DNA of 50,880 nucleotides from Terriglobia bacterium (GTDB taxonomy: Bacteria > Acidobacteriota > Terriglobia > Bryobacterales > Bryobacteraceae). The position numbers and the translations under genes were made by a program. A model generated the notes under the pieces. The model did no database searches, was not told the DNA's origin, and saw only the letters and a list, made by a program, of their open reading frames with translations. Shown here piece by piece: positions 1 to 7,119 of this stretch; positions within the stretch are counted from its first letter, which is position 1, and the number at the start of each line of letters is the position of its first letter. The stretch is taken from positions 1 to 50,880 of the forward strand of contig JAIQFL010000028.1 of the NCBI GenBank assembly GCA_020073365.1. Reading direction: 5' to 3'.

Positions 1-899
1 ATCCAGTGCCGCACTTCGAAAGTCATCATTTTCTTGGTGCCGCCGTCGTTGAATTCAAAGCTGGCGCTTAGCGTGTTGGGCGTCTCCTGGTCGTCGTCGA
101 ACATGAAATGCCCGCCAATGGCGCTGACTTTCGTGGGATATTTCACGCCCAGTCCCCACCGGGCCATGTCCACCTGGTGACTGCCCTGGTTGCCCAGATC
201 GCCGTTGCCGTAGTCCCAGAACCAATGCCAGTTGTAGTGAAAGCGGTTCGGCGTGAAGGCGTGCTCCGGCGCCGGACCCAGCCAGAGATCGTAGTGCACG
301 CCGGCGGGCACCGGCTCCTCCGGCTTGTGGCCGATGGTGTCGCGCCGCTTGTAGCACATGCCACGAGCCATATACAGATCGCCGATCAGGCCGTCTCGAA
401 GCTGCTTGGCTACTTCGCGCCCGACGCCGGAACGTTGCTGGGTGCCATGCGCCACGATGCGGTTGTATTTCTGCGCGGCGGCTACGATCTGCCGGGCTTC
501 AAACATATCGTGCGAGCACGGCTTCTCGACGTAAACATCCTTACCCGCCTGACATGCCCAGATAGTCTGGAGCGTGTGGTGGTGATTGGGTGTGGCGATG
601 GAGATGGCATCGATGGACTTATCCTCGAGCAGCTTGCGTAGATCGGTGAACGCCGCGGGACGCTTGCCCTTGGCCTTCTCGACGGCGGCCACCTGCGCGT
701 TGAGCACTGACTCATCGATGTCGCAGATGGCGGCCACCTCGACGTTGGTCATCCGGTTATAGGCCTCCAGATGGTCGAGGCCGCGGTCACGCACGCCCAC
801 ACACGCCACGCGAACGGTGTCGTTGGCGCTGGCGAGCGCGCTGGAGCGAAGCGCTGCACCCGCAGCAATAGCGGAACCCAAGAAGTATCGTCGGTTCAT
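1..899 (-). CDS. Gfo/Idh/MocA family oxidoreductase, Tat-exported (3' end outside window)
   Basis: About 300 N-terminal residues are present and the gene runs off the left edge. The start ATG at 899 is followed by a twin-arginine type leader (NRRYFLGSA, then a hydrophobic Ala-rich stretch to about residue 25), so export as a folded, cofactor-loaded protein is likely. A Rossmann nucleotide-binding half follows (VACVGVRDRG at 31-40, acidic AAICDID near 56-62), then IATPNHHH (101-108) and the family's EKP motif in VYVEKP (122-127), whose Lys takes part in catalysis in this family. The rest matches the substrate-binding half (GNGDLGNQGSHQVD). The reaction is NAD(P)-dependent oxidation or reduction of a sugar or polyol; the substrate cannot be told. 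Such Tat-exported members are common in acidobacteria and planctomycetes. Confidence 0.9.
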   Translation of the reverse strand, partial: MNRRYFLGSAIAAGAALRSSALASANDTVRVACVGVRDRGLDHLEAYNRMTNVEVAAICDIDESVLNAQVAAVEKAKGKRPAAFTDLRKLLEDKSIDAISIATPNHHHTLQTIWACQAGKDVYVEKPCSHDMFEARQIVAAAQKYNRIVAHGTQQRSGVGREVAKQLRDGLIGDLYMARGMCYKRRDTIGHKPEEPVPAGVHYDLWLGPAPEHAFTPNRFHYNWHWFWDYGNGDLGNQGSHQVDMARWGLGVKYPTKVSAIGGHFMFDDDQETPNTLSASFEFNDGGTKKMMTFEVRHW

Positions 900-975
900 G
901 CATGCAGTGTATGCCCGGGTACGAGGCCACGCAATGCCCACCGTTCTGCGCTTAACCAGCGCCTCCAACCATGCG

Positions 976-1119
976 TCAGGTCAGCATGGTTCTCATGCGG
1001 AAAACCGAGTTCTGGCAGTATCCGCCTGGGGCGCGGCGCCATTCGGCGATCTCCGACTGGTACCCCGTGGCGGCGGCTAACGCCATGCCGGCGAGCAGGG
1101 CGATCGTGATACGAGCCAT
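976..1119 (-). pseudogene. Truncated DUF1684-like secreted protein, 47 residues left
   Basis: The frame opens on an ATG overlapping the zapA stop (TGATG) and encodes a signal peptide (MARITIALLAGMALAAATG) followed by YQSEIAEWRR. That is the pattern with which DUF1684 proteins begin after their leader. The similarity then stops: the next residues (APGGYCQNSV) do not continue the family and a stop comes at codon 48, whereas the family is normally 200 or more residues. I read it as the 5' scrap of a deleted gene. The DUF1684 assignment rests on a short motif. It could instead be a real short secreted peptide. Confidence 0.45.
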
Positions 1120-1430
1120 CACTGCTCCTCCTCGGATGCCAGCAACTGCTCCAGAATCCCGGCGAACTCCACGGATTTGCGATCCACCCGCTCCTTCAGC
1201 CGGTTGAGATCGCGCTCGAGCATGCGCAGTTTGTCCGCCAGGTGCAGGCAGGCCAGCACGGCAATGCGAGTAGTATCGGCATTGGGCGCACGGGCCGCGA
1301 TGGAGAGCATCAGCTCATCCACCTGTGCGGCAACCTCCTCTACTTCGCGGGGGTCGCCTGTAGCCAGCAGCGTGTATGGCCGGCTCAGGATGGTGACGCG
1401 TACCTGTTGTTTTTCGGGAGTGCCTTCCAT
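1119..1430 (-). CDS. zapA: Cell division protein ZapA
   Basis: A 103-residue ZapA-family protein. ZapA promotes bundling of FtsZ filaments at the division ring. The sequence has the usual beta-rich N-terminal head (QQVRVTILSRPYTLLATGDP) followed by a long helix with heptad character (VAAQVDELMLSI, then TTRIAVLACLHLADKLRMLERDLNRL) and an acidic tail, and the length is normal for the family. It lies 26 bases downstream of a small coiled-coil gene and is the last intact member of the rpmI-rplT transcription unit. Its TGA stop overlaps the ATG of a truncated gene by one base, so that remnant was probably translationally coupled to it. Confidence 0.88.
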   Translation of the reverse strand: MEGTPEKQQVRVTILSRPYTLLATGDPREVEEVAAQVDELMLSIAARAPNADTTRIAVLACLHLADKLRMLERDLNRLKERVDRKSVEFAGILEQLLASEEEQ

Positions 1431-1456
1431 CCGGATTTTCCCGAGGACGTTACGCC

Positions 1457-1696
1457 CTACTCGGTGCCCAACTGGTCAATCTGGTCCAGCAGCTTTTCGA
1501 TGCGTGTGCGAACCTGTTTCTTGTCCGCTTGCAGGCTCTTCACCTCGCCGGTAAGGCGCTCGACTTCGTTCTTTAGCTCCGCAGCCTGGGCGAGTGCCGC
1601 TTCCTTCTCCTGGCGCAGGCGCCCCACAAGCTGGACGGCCAACTGGATGCGTTCTTCGAGACTGCTTAAGGAATCGGTTCCCTCTGCCGGGCTCAT
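1457..1696 (-). CDS. Small coiled-coil protein, ZapB-like
   Basis: A 79-residue protein that is almost entirely heptad repeats ([20 protein letters not shown], then [20 protein letters not shown]), with a short disordered N-terminus. No catalytic motif is visible. Its start overlaps the rplT stop by four bases and it lies just before zapA, the position where a ZapB-like or DUF904 coiled-coil division protein would be expected, so a role as partner of ZapA at the division ring is inferred from context. Sequence alone supports only a small parallel or antiparallel coiled coil. Confidence 0.75.
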   Translation of the reverse strand: MSPAEGTDSLSSLEERIQLAVQLVGRLRQEKEAALAQAAELKNEVERLTGEVKSLQADKKQVRTRIEKLLDQIDQLGTE

Positions 1697-2055
1697 GCCT
1701 TCTCCAGGGCGGTTTTCGCCGAGTTTACCAACTGCAGGAAGGCGGCGTCATCGTGCAGGGCGACGTCCGCCAGCACTTTGCGGTTCAGTTCCAGGCCGGC
1801 GGCCTTCAACCCGTGCACAAACTGGCTGTAGGAAATGCCCGCTTCGCGGCATGCGGCGTTGATGCGGACGATCCATAAGGCACGGAATTCGCGCTTTTTA
1901 TTCTTGCGGCCGACGTACGCGAATTTCAACCCGCGCTCCACGGCCTCCTGAGCCGCGCGATAGAGTTTGCTCTTGGTGAGAAAATAACCGGACGCCTGAT
2001 GCAGCGTCTTCTTCCGGGATGCCCGGCGATGGGTACCTCTTTTGACTCTGGGCAC
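1693..2055 (-). CDS. rplT: 50S ribosomal protein L20
   Basis: A 120-residue L20, the usual length. It opens with the conserved [15 protein letters not shown] and carries the family blocks [35 protein letters not shown] and [17 protein letters not shown] (quoted in parts). L20 binds 23S rRNA early in 50S assembly and in many bacteria represses its own operon. The start codon is GTG, preceded by a good Shine-Dalgarno (AAGGAGA). It lies 81 bases after rpmI and overlaps the next gene by four bases. The phenylalanyl-tRNA synthetase genes that commonly follow rplT are not here; a ZapB-like and zapA pair takes their place. Confidence 0.97.
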   Translation of the reverse strand: MPRVKRGTHRRASRKKTLHQASGYFLTKSKLYRAAQEAVERGLKFAYVGRKNKKREFRALWIVRINAACREAGISYSQFVHGLKAAGLELNRKVLADVALHDDAAFLQLVNSAKTALEKA

Positions 2056-2136
2056 GTTTGATCTCCTTCTTGGTTGTCAATGGATTGGCGGTCCGGGCAC
2101 GTGCCACGCGCTCCGTCCGCGCAATGGGCTCACCCC

Positions 2137-2331
2137 CTAATAGGGGAGCATACGCTTCAGAACGGGCTGATCGGCCTTATCGGCCACCACGCTCTGGTGC
2201 AGTTTCTTCTTGCGTTTGTGCGGCTTCGAAGTCAGGATATGGCGGCCAAAGGCATGATTGCGAACCACTTTGCCGGTACCGGTCTTCTTGAACCGCTTAG
2301 ACGCACCTTTGTGTGTCTTGAGCTTAGGCAT
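2137..2331 (-). CDS. rpmI: 50S ribosomal protein L35
   Basis: A 64-residue L35 with the canonical [20 protein letters not shown] start (20 residues) and the basic centre [14 protein letters not shown]. It is the first gene of the minus-strand unit rpmI-rplT-coiled coil-zapA. The usual upstream neighbour infC is absent: an oppositely oriented toxin-antitoxin pair begins 90 bases away. A TATAAT box on the minus strand about 40 bases upstream gives the operon its own promoter, so expression does not depend on infC here. Confidence 0.97.
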   Translation of the reverse strand: MPKLKTHKGASKRFKKTGTGKVVRNHAFGRHILTSKPHKRKKKLHQSVVADKADQPVLKRMLPY

Positions 2332-2371
2332 AAAAATTCCCTGGATCTTTTCGAACAGGAAAGACCAAAGA

Positions 2372-2377
2372 ATTATA
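2372..2377 (-). promoter_or_regulatory. Probable -10 box for rpmI-rplT operon
   Basis: A perfect TATAAT reads on the minus strand about 40 bases before the rpmI start, in an otherwise GC-rich stretch. No convincing -35 hexamer is seen at the expected spacing. Confidence 0.5.
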
Positions 2378-2421
2378 GCACGGGCCGCGGGGGGTGCGCT
2401 CTCTTATGCTAATATGCTTTT

Positions 2422-2646
2422 ATGCGCACTACGATCGACCTGCCGGATCCTGTGTTCCGTGAACTGAAGGCCGTGGCGGCACGGCGAGGAACGTCCCTCA
2501 AGCAGATCATTCGCCTGGCGGTGGAGGAGGAGATTCGCAAAGCGGAGCGGCCAGCCGGTCGTAGACTGAAATTTCCGATCCTGTCGTCCCGGCAACCGGG
2601 AGTCTTGAATCTGACCAATGCCGAAATCGAAGACATTCTTACCTGA
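2422..2646 (+). CDS. Antitoxin of a VapBC-type pair, ribbon-helix-helix
   Basis: A 74-residue protein beginning MRTTIDLPDPVFRELKAVAA, the beta strand and first helix of a ribbon-helix-helix DNA-binding domain, followed by the second helix (TSLKQIIRLAVEEEI) and a Pro/Arg-rich tail ending NAEIEDILT that probably wraps the toxin. It overlaps the PIN-domain gene downstream by 29 bases in another frame, typical of a coupled antitoxin-toxin pair. No Shine-Dalgarno precedes the ATG; AT-rich promoter-like sequence (TTATGCTAATATG) lies immediately upstream, so the message may be nearly leaderless. Autorepression with the toxin is expected from the family and is not shown here. Confidence 0.85.
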   Translation: MRTTIDLPDPVFRELKAVAARRGTSLKQIIRLAVEEEIRKAERPAGRRLKFPILSSRQPGVLNLTNAEIEDILT

Positions 2647-3052
2647 TGTCAACGTCTGGCTGGCGCTGGCTTCCCCTCGTCACATTCATTCCCGCGTTTG
2701 CAGCGAGTGGCTGGACACGATTTACGTGGAAGGCCTGGTCTTTTGCCGGGTTACCCAAATGGGTCTCCTGCGGCTTCTGACAAATGCATCCGTGATGGGA
2801 AGCGATGTACTGGCATCGCGTGACGCGTGGCGTGTGTACCAGTCGATTCTGACCGACGAACGGATTGGCTTCGCCCCCGAGCCCTTAGTCCTGGAAGAGC
2901 AGTGGAAGAAGCTGACCTCGCAAGAGCAGCCGACTCCCAATGTCTGGACGGACACCTACCTGGTGGCCTTTGCGCACTCCGCGGCAATGCGTTTGGTGAC
3001 CCTCGATCGAGCCGTGCATATCCTGGATCCGGAAGCTCTGGTACTGCATTAG
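2618..3052 (+). CDS. PIN-domain ribonuclease toxin (VapC family)
   Basis: A 144-residue PIN-domain protein of usual VapC length. Candidate metal-binding acids are D10 in LPDVNVWLAL, E30 in CSEWLD, D112 in WTDTYLVAFA and D130 in VTLDRA, matching the four-acid PIN pattern (Asp, Glu, Asp, Asp). Members cleave RNA, often a specific tRNA or rRNA site, and are held inactive by the cognate antitoxin, here the overlapping upstream gene. The start inside the antitoxin frame is the first ATG that gives a complete N-terminal strand (MPKSKTFLPD). The target RNA cannot be predicted. Confidence 0.87.
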   Translation: MPKSKTFLPDVNVWLALASPRHIHSRVCSEWLDTIYVEGLVFCRVTQMGLLRLLTNASVMGSDVLASRDAWRVYQSILTDERIGFAPEPLVLEEQWKKLTSQEQPTPNVWTDTYLVAFAHSAAMRLVTLDRAVHILDPEALVLH

Positions 3053-3055
3053 TGG

Positions 3056-4258
3056 CTACGCCGGCGAAAGCGCCCGCAGCTTGCGCACGGCCTCCACCAC
3101 CCGCCGGGCAGCGAAGTCGATTTCCTCCTCCGTGTTGAAGCGCCCCAGGCCGAAGCGGACGGAAGAGTGAGCGAGTTCGTCACTCACGCCCAGGGCCCGC
3201 AGCACGTGGCTGGGTTCCACGGTTGCCGAACTACAGGCCGATCCCGTGGACAGCGCCACATCGGGAAGGCCCATCAGCAGGGATGCTCCAGACACGCTGG
3301 CAAAGCTCAGGTTCAGGTTGCCAGGCAGCCGGTGCTCCATGGAACCGTTCACATCCACCCGGTCGAGATCGGCTTCGAGCCGCGCTTTCAGCCGGTCGCG
3401 CAGCCCCCGCAAACGGGAAGCTTCTTCGGCCATCTCACGGGCACACAGTTCGCAGGCCTCCCCGAATCCAACGATGGCGGGAACGTTCAGCGTGCCGGAG
3501 CGCATTCCGAACTCGTGTCCCCCGCCGTCCATCTGTTGCGCCAATCGCACGCGCGGATTCCGCCGCCGGACGTACAACGCGCCAATGCCCTTGGGACCGT
3601 ACATTTTGTGAGCGCTGACGGACATCAGGTCGATATGGTCCTCCTCGACGCGGATCGGAATCTTGCCAAAGGCCTGGGCGGCGTCGCAGTGGAACAGGAC
3701 TCCTTTTTCGTGGCAGAGGGCGCCGATTTCGCGCACCGGCTGAACCACACCGATTTCGTTGTTGGCGTACATCACGCTGACCAGCACGGTGTCCGGCTGG
3801 ATGGCCTCCCGGAGCCGCTCCAGGTCGAGGAGCCCGTCCCTCCGCACCGGCAGCACGGTCACGTGGCAGCCGAATCGCTCCAGATGCCTGGCCGGATCGA
3901 GCACCGCCCGGTGCTCGGTCGCCAGGGTGACGATGGAGGCCGCGGTGGCGTTGGCACGGGTACTCGTGGCGCGAGCGGCCTCCACCACGCCCTTGATCGC
4001 CAGGTTGTTCGATTCGGTGGCGCCGCTGGTGAAGACGATCTCGCGCGGTGTAGCCCCGGCCAACTCGGCGATGCGTTTTCGGGCGAACTCCACGGCTTTC
4101 TCGGCTTCCCAGCCGAAGCTGTGGCTATGACTGGCCGCATTCCCGAACCTGGGCCCGAAGAATGGGAGCATCCGCTCGAGCACACGCGGATCCACGGGTG
4201 TGGTAGCGTGATTGTCCAGGTATACCGGCTTCTGCATATGCTGCGATTGTGACGCCAT
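3056..4258 (-). CDS. Cysteine desulfurase, IscS/NifS type
   Basis: A 400-residue class V PLP enzyme that removes sulfur from cysteine as an enzyme-bound persulfide for Fe-S cluster, thiamine and tRNA thiolation pathways. Visible family signatures are [14 protein letters not shown] at the N-terminus, [10 protein letters not shown] (77-86), ATEHRAVL with the cofactor-stacking His, CDAAQAFGK (191-199), the PLP lysine K218 in [12 protein letters not shown], and the catalytic cysteine C342 in [17 protein letters not shown]. The mobile loop around C342 is of the short IscS type. M1 and M8 are both possible starts. No iscU or iscR is adjacent, so its partner is not visible. It may also supply sulfur to the rhodanese-containing carrier system at the right end of the window (inference). 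Confidence 0.95.
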   Translation of the reverse strand: MASQSQHMQKPVYLDNHATTPVDPRVLERMLPFFGPRFGNAASHSHSFGWEAEKAVEFARKRIAELAGATPREIVFTSGATESNNLAIKGVVEAARATSTRANATAASIVTLATEHRAVLDPARHLERFGCHVTVLPVRRDGLLDLERLREAIQPDTVLVSVMYANNEIGVVQPVREIGALCHEKGVLFHCDAAQAFGKIPIRVEEDHIDLMSVSAHKMYGPKGIGALYVRRRNPRVRLAQQMDGGGHEFGMRSGTLNVPAIVGFGEACELCAREMAEEASRLRGLRDRLKARLEADLDRVDVNGSMEHRLPGNLNLSFASVSGASLLMGLPDVALSTGSACSSATVEPSHVLRALGVSDELAHSSVRFGLGRFNTEEEIDFAARRVVEAVRKLRALSPA

Positions 4259-4338
4259 CTTTTATTGTGCCGCCGCCCGAGGCCGGTTGTCGCGCGGCGG
4301 ACAATCGCGGATACTGGTCATACCGGCTGATTTGACCG

Positions 4339-4665
4339 GTGCGCATGCCGAAGCCTTCGGTTTCTCCTGAAACGGAAGTGTTGGGACGGCCCACGATGGC
4401 GCCGCTCTTCCGGGTCGTTCTTCTGGACGACAACGACCACACCTACGATTACGTCATCGAGATGCTGCAGCAGATTTTCATCTTCACCATGATCGAGGGC
4501 TATCGGCATGCCGAGGAGCTGGACCGCACCGGGCGCACCGTGCTGATCGTCTGCGAATTGCCCGAGGCCGAATTCTCGCGCGATCAGATCCACGCGTATG
4601 GCGCCGACTGGCGCCTACCGCGGTCGGTGGGATCCATGTCCGCTGTGATCGAACCGGCGCAATAG
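4339..4665 (+). CDS. clpS: ATP-dependent Clp protease adaptor ClpS
   Basis: A 108-residue ClpS. ClpS delivers N-degron substrates to ClpAP and changes its specificity. After a disordered N-terminal extension (KPSVSPETEVLGRP) come the core blocks FRVVLLDDNDHTYDYVIEML, with the acidic residues that contact the substrate N-terminus, then the helical middle and a C-terminal strand (LPEAEFSRDQIHAYGADW). The usual DD/ND motif before the helix is kept. Start could be GTG at 4339 or ATG at 4345. It is divergent from the cysteine desulfurase gene, 80 bases apart. Confidence 0.9.
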   Translation: MRMPKPSVSPETEVLGRPTMAPLFRVVLLDDNDHTYDYVIEMLQQIFIFTMIEGYRHAEELDRTGRTVLIVCELPEAEFSRDQIHAYGADWRLPRSVGSMSAVIEPAQ

Positions 4666-4749
4666 GCTTGTGGGATATGAGTGGCCGGCCCAGGCGTCCC
4701 CGCTGCGGCTGACACCAGGCCTCCCGGCTGCGACTGATATGATGAACAA

Positions 4750-5754
4750 ATGACGTTTTTCCGCAGTTTTCTCTACCTATTTCCAGCGGCCTGCCTGCTG
4801 GCCCAGGCCCCGCCTCCGCAGTCGGCGTCCCCGGCCCAAGCCCCGCCTCCCAAGGCGGCTTCCCCAGCCCAGACCCCGCCTCCCAAAGCGGCTTCCCCGG
4901 CTCAGCCGACAGTCACGATGAGCCTCGACAACCCCAAGCCAGTGCCGGTTGTGCCTCCCGATAAGGTGGTTGTGACAGTTGGTGACTTGCAGATTACCGC
5001 TGCGCAGTTTGACTTGATCATCGACTCGATTCCCGAGCAATCGCGGGCCAGCGCGCGCGGCGGAGCTCGCAAGCTGTTTGCCGACCAACTGGTCCGCATC
5101 CTGGTCCTGGCTCAAGAAGGCAAGCGCCGCAAGCTGGATGAGACACCCGCCTATAAGGTCGGGACAATGATTCAAAGCTCCAATGCATTGGCCGGCCTGA
5201 CCTACGCGCAGATCAACAAAGATGTCACGATCGGGGAGGCCGACGTGCGAAGCTACTATGAAGCACATAAATCCGAGTTCGAAGAAGCGCATGCGCGGCA
5301 TATTCTGATCCGGATGCAGGGCTCGCCCGTGACGGTGAAGCCGGGACAGAAGGACCTGACCGAAGCCGAGGCGTTGGCGAAAGCGCAGGATCTCCGGAAG
5401 AAGATCCTGGCCGGTGGAGACTTCGCCGCAATCGCCACGACGGAGTCCGATGACCCCCAATCCGCCGCCAAAGGTGGCGATCTTGGATTCTTCAAGAAGG
5501 GCCAAATGACCCCGGCCTTCGAAGAGGCGGCTTTCGCCTTGAAACCCGGCGAAATCAGCGAGCCGGTCAAAAGCCAGCTCGGCTACCATTTGATCAAGCT
5601 AGAGGCCAAGGCAATGAACAAGAGCTTTGACGAGGTCCGGCCGGACCTGGAGCGCCGGATGCGCCCGGAGATGGTGCAAAAGACCATGGACGAGATCCAG
5701 AAGAAGAGCTCGGTGACTTTCGATCCGGATTTCTTCGGCTTAGCGAAACAGTAA
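4750..5754 (+). CDS. Exported parvulin-type peptidyl-prolyl isomerase
   Basis: A 334-residue SurA/PrsA-like protein. A signal peptide (FFRSFLYLFPAACLLAQA) leads into three 11-residue repeats of the form AQ(A/T)PPP(K/Q)(A/S)ASP at about 19-51, a low-complexity linker. A helical SurA-type N-domain follows (VTVGDLQITAAQFDLII and the region to about 175), then a parvulin domain at about 180-285 (AHARHILIRMQG, KGGDLGFFKKGQM, AFEEAAFALKPGEIS, GYHLIKLE). It probably folds outer-membrane or secreted proteins in the periplasm. The next gene starts on a TTG one base after the stop, suggesting cotranslation. Confidence 0.92.
   Translation: MTFFRSFLYLFPAACLLAQAPPPQSASPAQAPPPKAASPAQTPPPKAASPAQPTVTMSLDNPKPVPVVPPDKVVVTVGDLQITAAQFDLIIDSIPEQSRASARGGARKLFADQLVRILVLAQEGKRRKLDETPAYKVGTMIQSSNALAGLTYAQINKDVTIGEADVRSYYEAHKSEFEEAHARHILIRMQGSPVTVKPGQKDLTEAEALAKAQDLRKKILAGGDFAAIATTESDDPQSAAKGGDLGFFKKGQMTPAFEEAAFALKPGEISEPVKSQLGYHLIKLEAKAMNKSFDEVRPDLERRMRPEMVQKTMDEIQKKSSVTFDPDFFGLAKQ
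4801..4899 (+). repeat. Three tandem 33-base repeats inside the isomerase gene
   Basis: Three imperfect 33-base units (4801-4833, 4834-4866, 4867-4899) encode Pro/Ala-rich 11-mers. The second and third are nearly identical, so the copy number may vary between strains. Confidence 0.8.
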
Positions 5755-5755
5755 C

Positions 5756-6070
5756 TTGAAGACGCGCAAACTAGCCATCTCCTGTCCGCAATGCGGCTCC
5801 GGCGCGGCGTTTTACAGTTGCACACCGAACTGCTGCTTCAACCACGTATGTGCGGACTGCGGGACCACCTTCGAACCGATGACAACAGCGACAGGCCGTA
5901 CCGTCTCCGGAGTGACGCCGCCCGACCCGCTCCCCGAGGCCGGCGACCCGACCGCGGCCTGCGCGAAATGTGACTCCACCGCGGTCTATATGACCGAGGA
6001 CGGGTCGCTGGTATGTGAAAAGTGCGGGGCTCTCCTGGTGCTGGAACTGACGGAAGTCTGTCCCGGGTAG
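5756..6070 (+). CDS. Small zinc-ribbon protein
   Basis: A 104-residue protein with two apparent zinc knuckles. The first pairs CPQC (C10, C13) with CADC (C32, C35), with extra cysteines at 22, 26 and 27; the second pairs CAKC (C69, C72) with CEKC (C87, C90). There is no signal peptide, so it is cytoplasmic and probably binds nucleic acid or protein. It starts on TTG one base after the stop of the isomerase gene and depends on coupling, since no separate Shine-Dalgarno is obvious. Function not recognised. Confidence 0.75.
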   Translation: MKTRKLAISCPQCGSGAAFYSCTPNCCFNHVCADCGTTFEPMTTATGRTVSGVTPPDPLPEAGDPTAACAKCDSTAVYMTEDGSLVCEKCGALLVLELTEVCPG

Positions 6071-6090
6071 GATAGACTTCCTGCTATGTC

Positions 6091-6642
6091 CTACTGGCTC
6101 TTGTGCGCCAACCGGCTGCACGCGGTGTCCGCGGCGGTCGGATCGATGGCGCTGCTACCCTCCTCGATGTACGAGATTTTCCCTTCCTTGTCCACGACGA
6201 AGGTGGCACGATTGGCCATTCCCTCTGCCGGCCCCTGGGTGAACAGCACGCCATAGGCGGCTGCCACTTGCCGTTTCGCAAAATCGCTCAACAGGGGGAA
6301 TGTGACGCCATTCTTGGTGGCGAACTCTTTTTGGGAAGGGGTATTGTCGGTACTGATGCCAAAAACCTTGGATTGCGACGCGTCGAACTTAGACATACCA
6401 GCCTGGTATGCGGTGACTTCCTTGGTTCAGCCACCGGTAAACGCCGCGGGGAAGAAGGCGAGTACCACGTTGAACTTGCCGCGAAATTCCGCGAGCGTCA
6501 CCTTGCCACCCGTAGTGGCGGTCAGGGTGAAGTCCGGGGCCATATCGCCCACTTTGAGCGGGGTCTTGGGCGGTTGGATTCCCTGGGCGAACAGGTTGAT
6601 CGAAACCAGCGCGCCGGCAAGGATAAAAGACAGCTTCCTCAT
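6091..6642 (-). CDS. Selenocysteine-containing peroxiredoxin (Sec72 encoded by UGA), exported
   Basis: Read through the UGA at 6429-6427, this is one 183-residue peroxiredoxin. It has a signal peptide ([20 protein letters not shown]), the family start [20 protein letters not shown], and [20 protein letters not shown], which places the UGA exactly at the peroxidatic cysteine of the PxxxTxxC motif. Downstream are [23 protein letters not shown] and the conserved Arg in ANRATFVVD, so the fold is complete and uninterrupted. After the UGA, 15 bases then a 7-pair stem with an AGGCU loop form a bacterial SECIS-like hairpin. A strong Shine-Dalgarno (GGAGGAG) precedes the ATG. It would reduce H2O2 or alkyl peroxides in the periplasm. 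C176 near the C-terminus may resolve the selenenic acid. Without a Sec machinery it would be a nonsense pseudogene; that machinery is not in this window. Confidence 0.85.
6393..6411 (-). promoter_or_regulatory. SECIS-like stem-loop after the UGA codon
   Basis: On the minus strand GCAUACC pairs with GGUAUGU (six Watson-Crick pairs plus one G-U) around the loop AGGCU. It begins 15 bases after the UGA, and its loop begins 22 bases after it, within the distance known for bacterial SECIS elements, with a G among the first two loop bases as the consensus asks. Confidence 0.75.
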
Positions 6643-7119
6643 GATCTCCTCCAGATGAGCTTGAGCGTACCACTACCGGGGCTCGACTGCAATCGAAGCC
6701 GCGAATGTCATCGCAAGGTAACGGCGGCCCTACCGTCATTGAGCTCTCGGGCGGGACTGCCGGTCTCCCGAAGACGAGTGTTGCCGTGTGTCACCAGGTG
6801 ACCACGCTGGACCGAGCCAAACTGACCAAGAGAGTCGGGAGCTGCGTGAAGTCCAGGAGGGGCTGACGGCCGCGATGGATCTCGATTGACCGGCTGGTTT
6901 GGTCGAGTGTCGACAAATCATGCCCGAGGCTGGAACGTTGAGCTCCTGGGGGCCCACGAGTTGGCTCCCCACCCTGGACGACTTTCGAACTCACGCTACC
7001 GAGAGCCAACCGCCAAGCCGCTTCGTAAGTTGCTAATCGTGAATCGGTTGTCCGTCTGGTCACTCACCAGTGCTGCGGCTGCCAGGCGATGCCGGGGATG
7101 TGGCGCGATCAGACAAAGG
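6643..7119. other. 477-base gap with no convincing gene
   Basis: It holds the peroxiredoxin leader at its left edge and otherwise only frames without family features. No RNA gene, hairpin terminator or mobile-element end was recognised. Confidence 0.5.

Noticed and set aside
6791..7063. A 90-codon minus frame in the gap before the AraC gene
   Set aside because: No family match, no Shine-Dalgarno and no structural features that can be supported.
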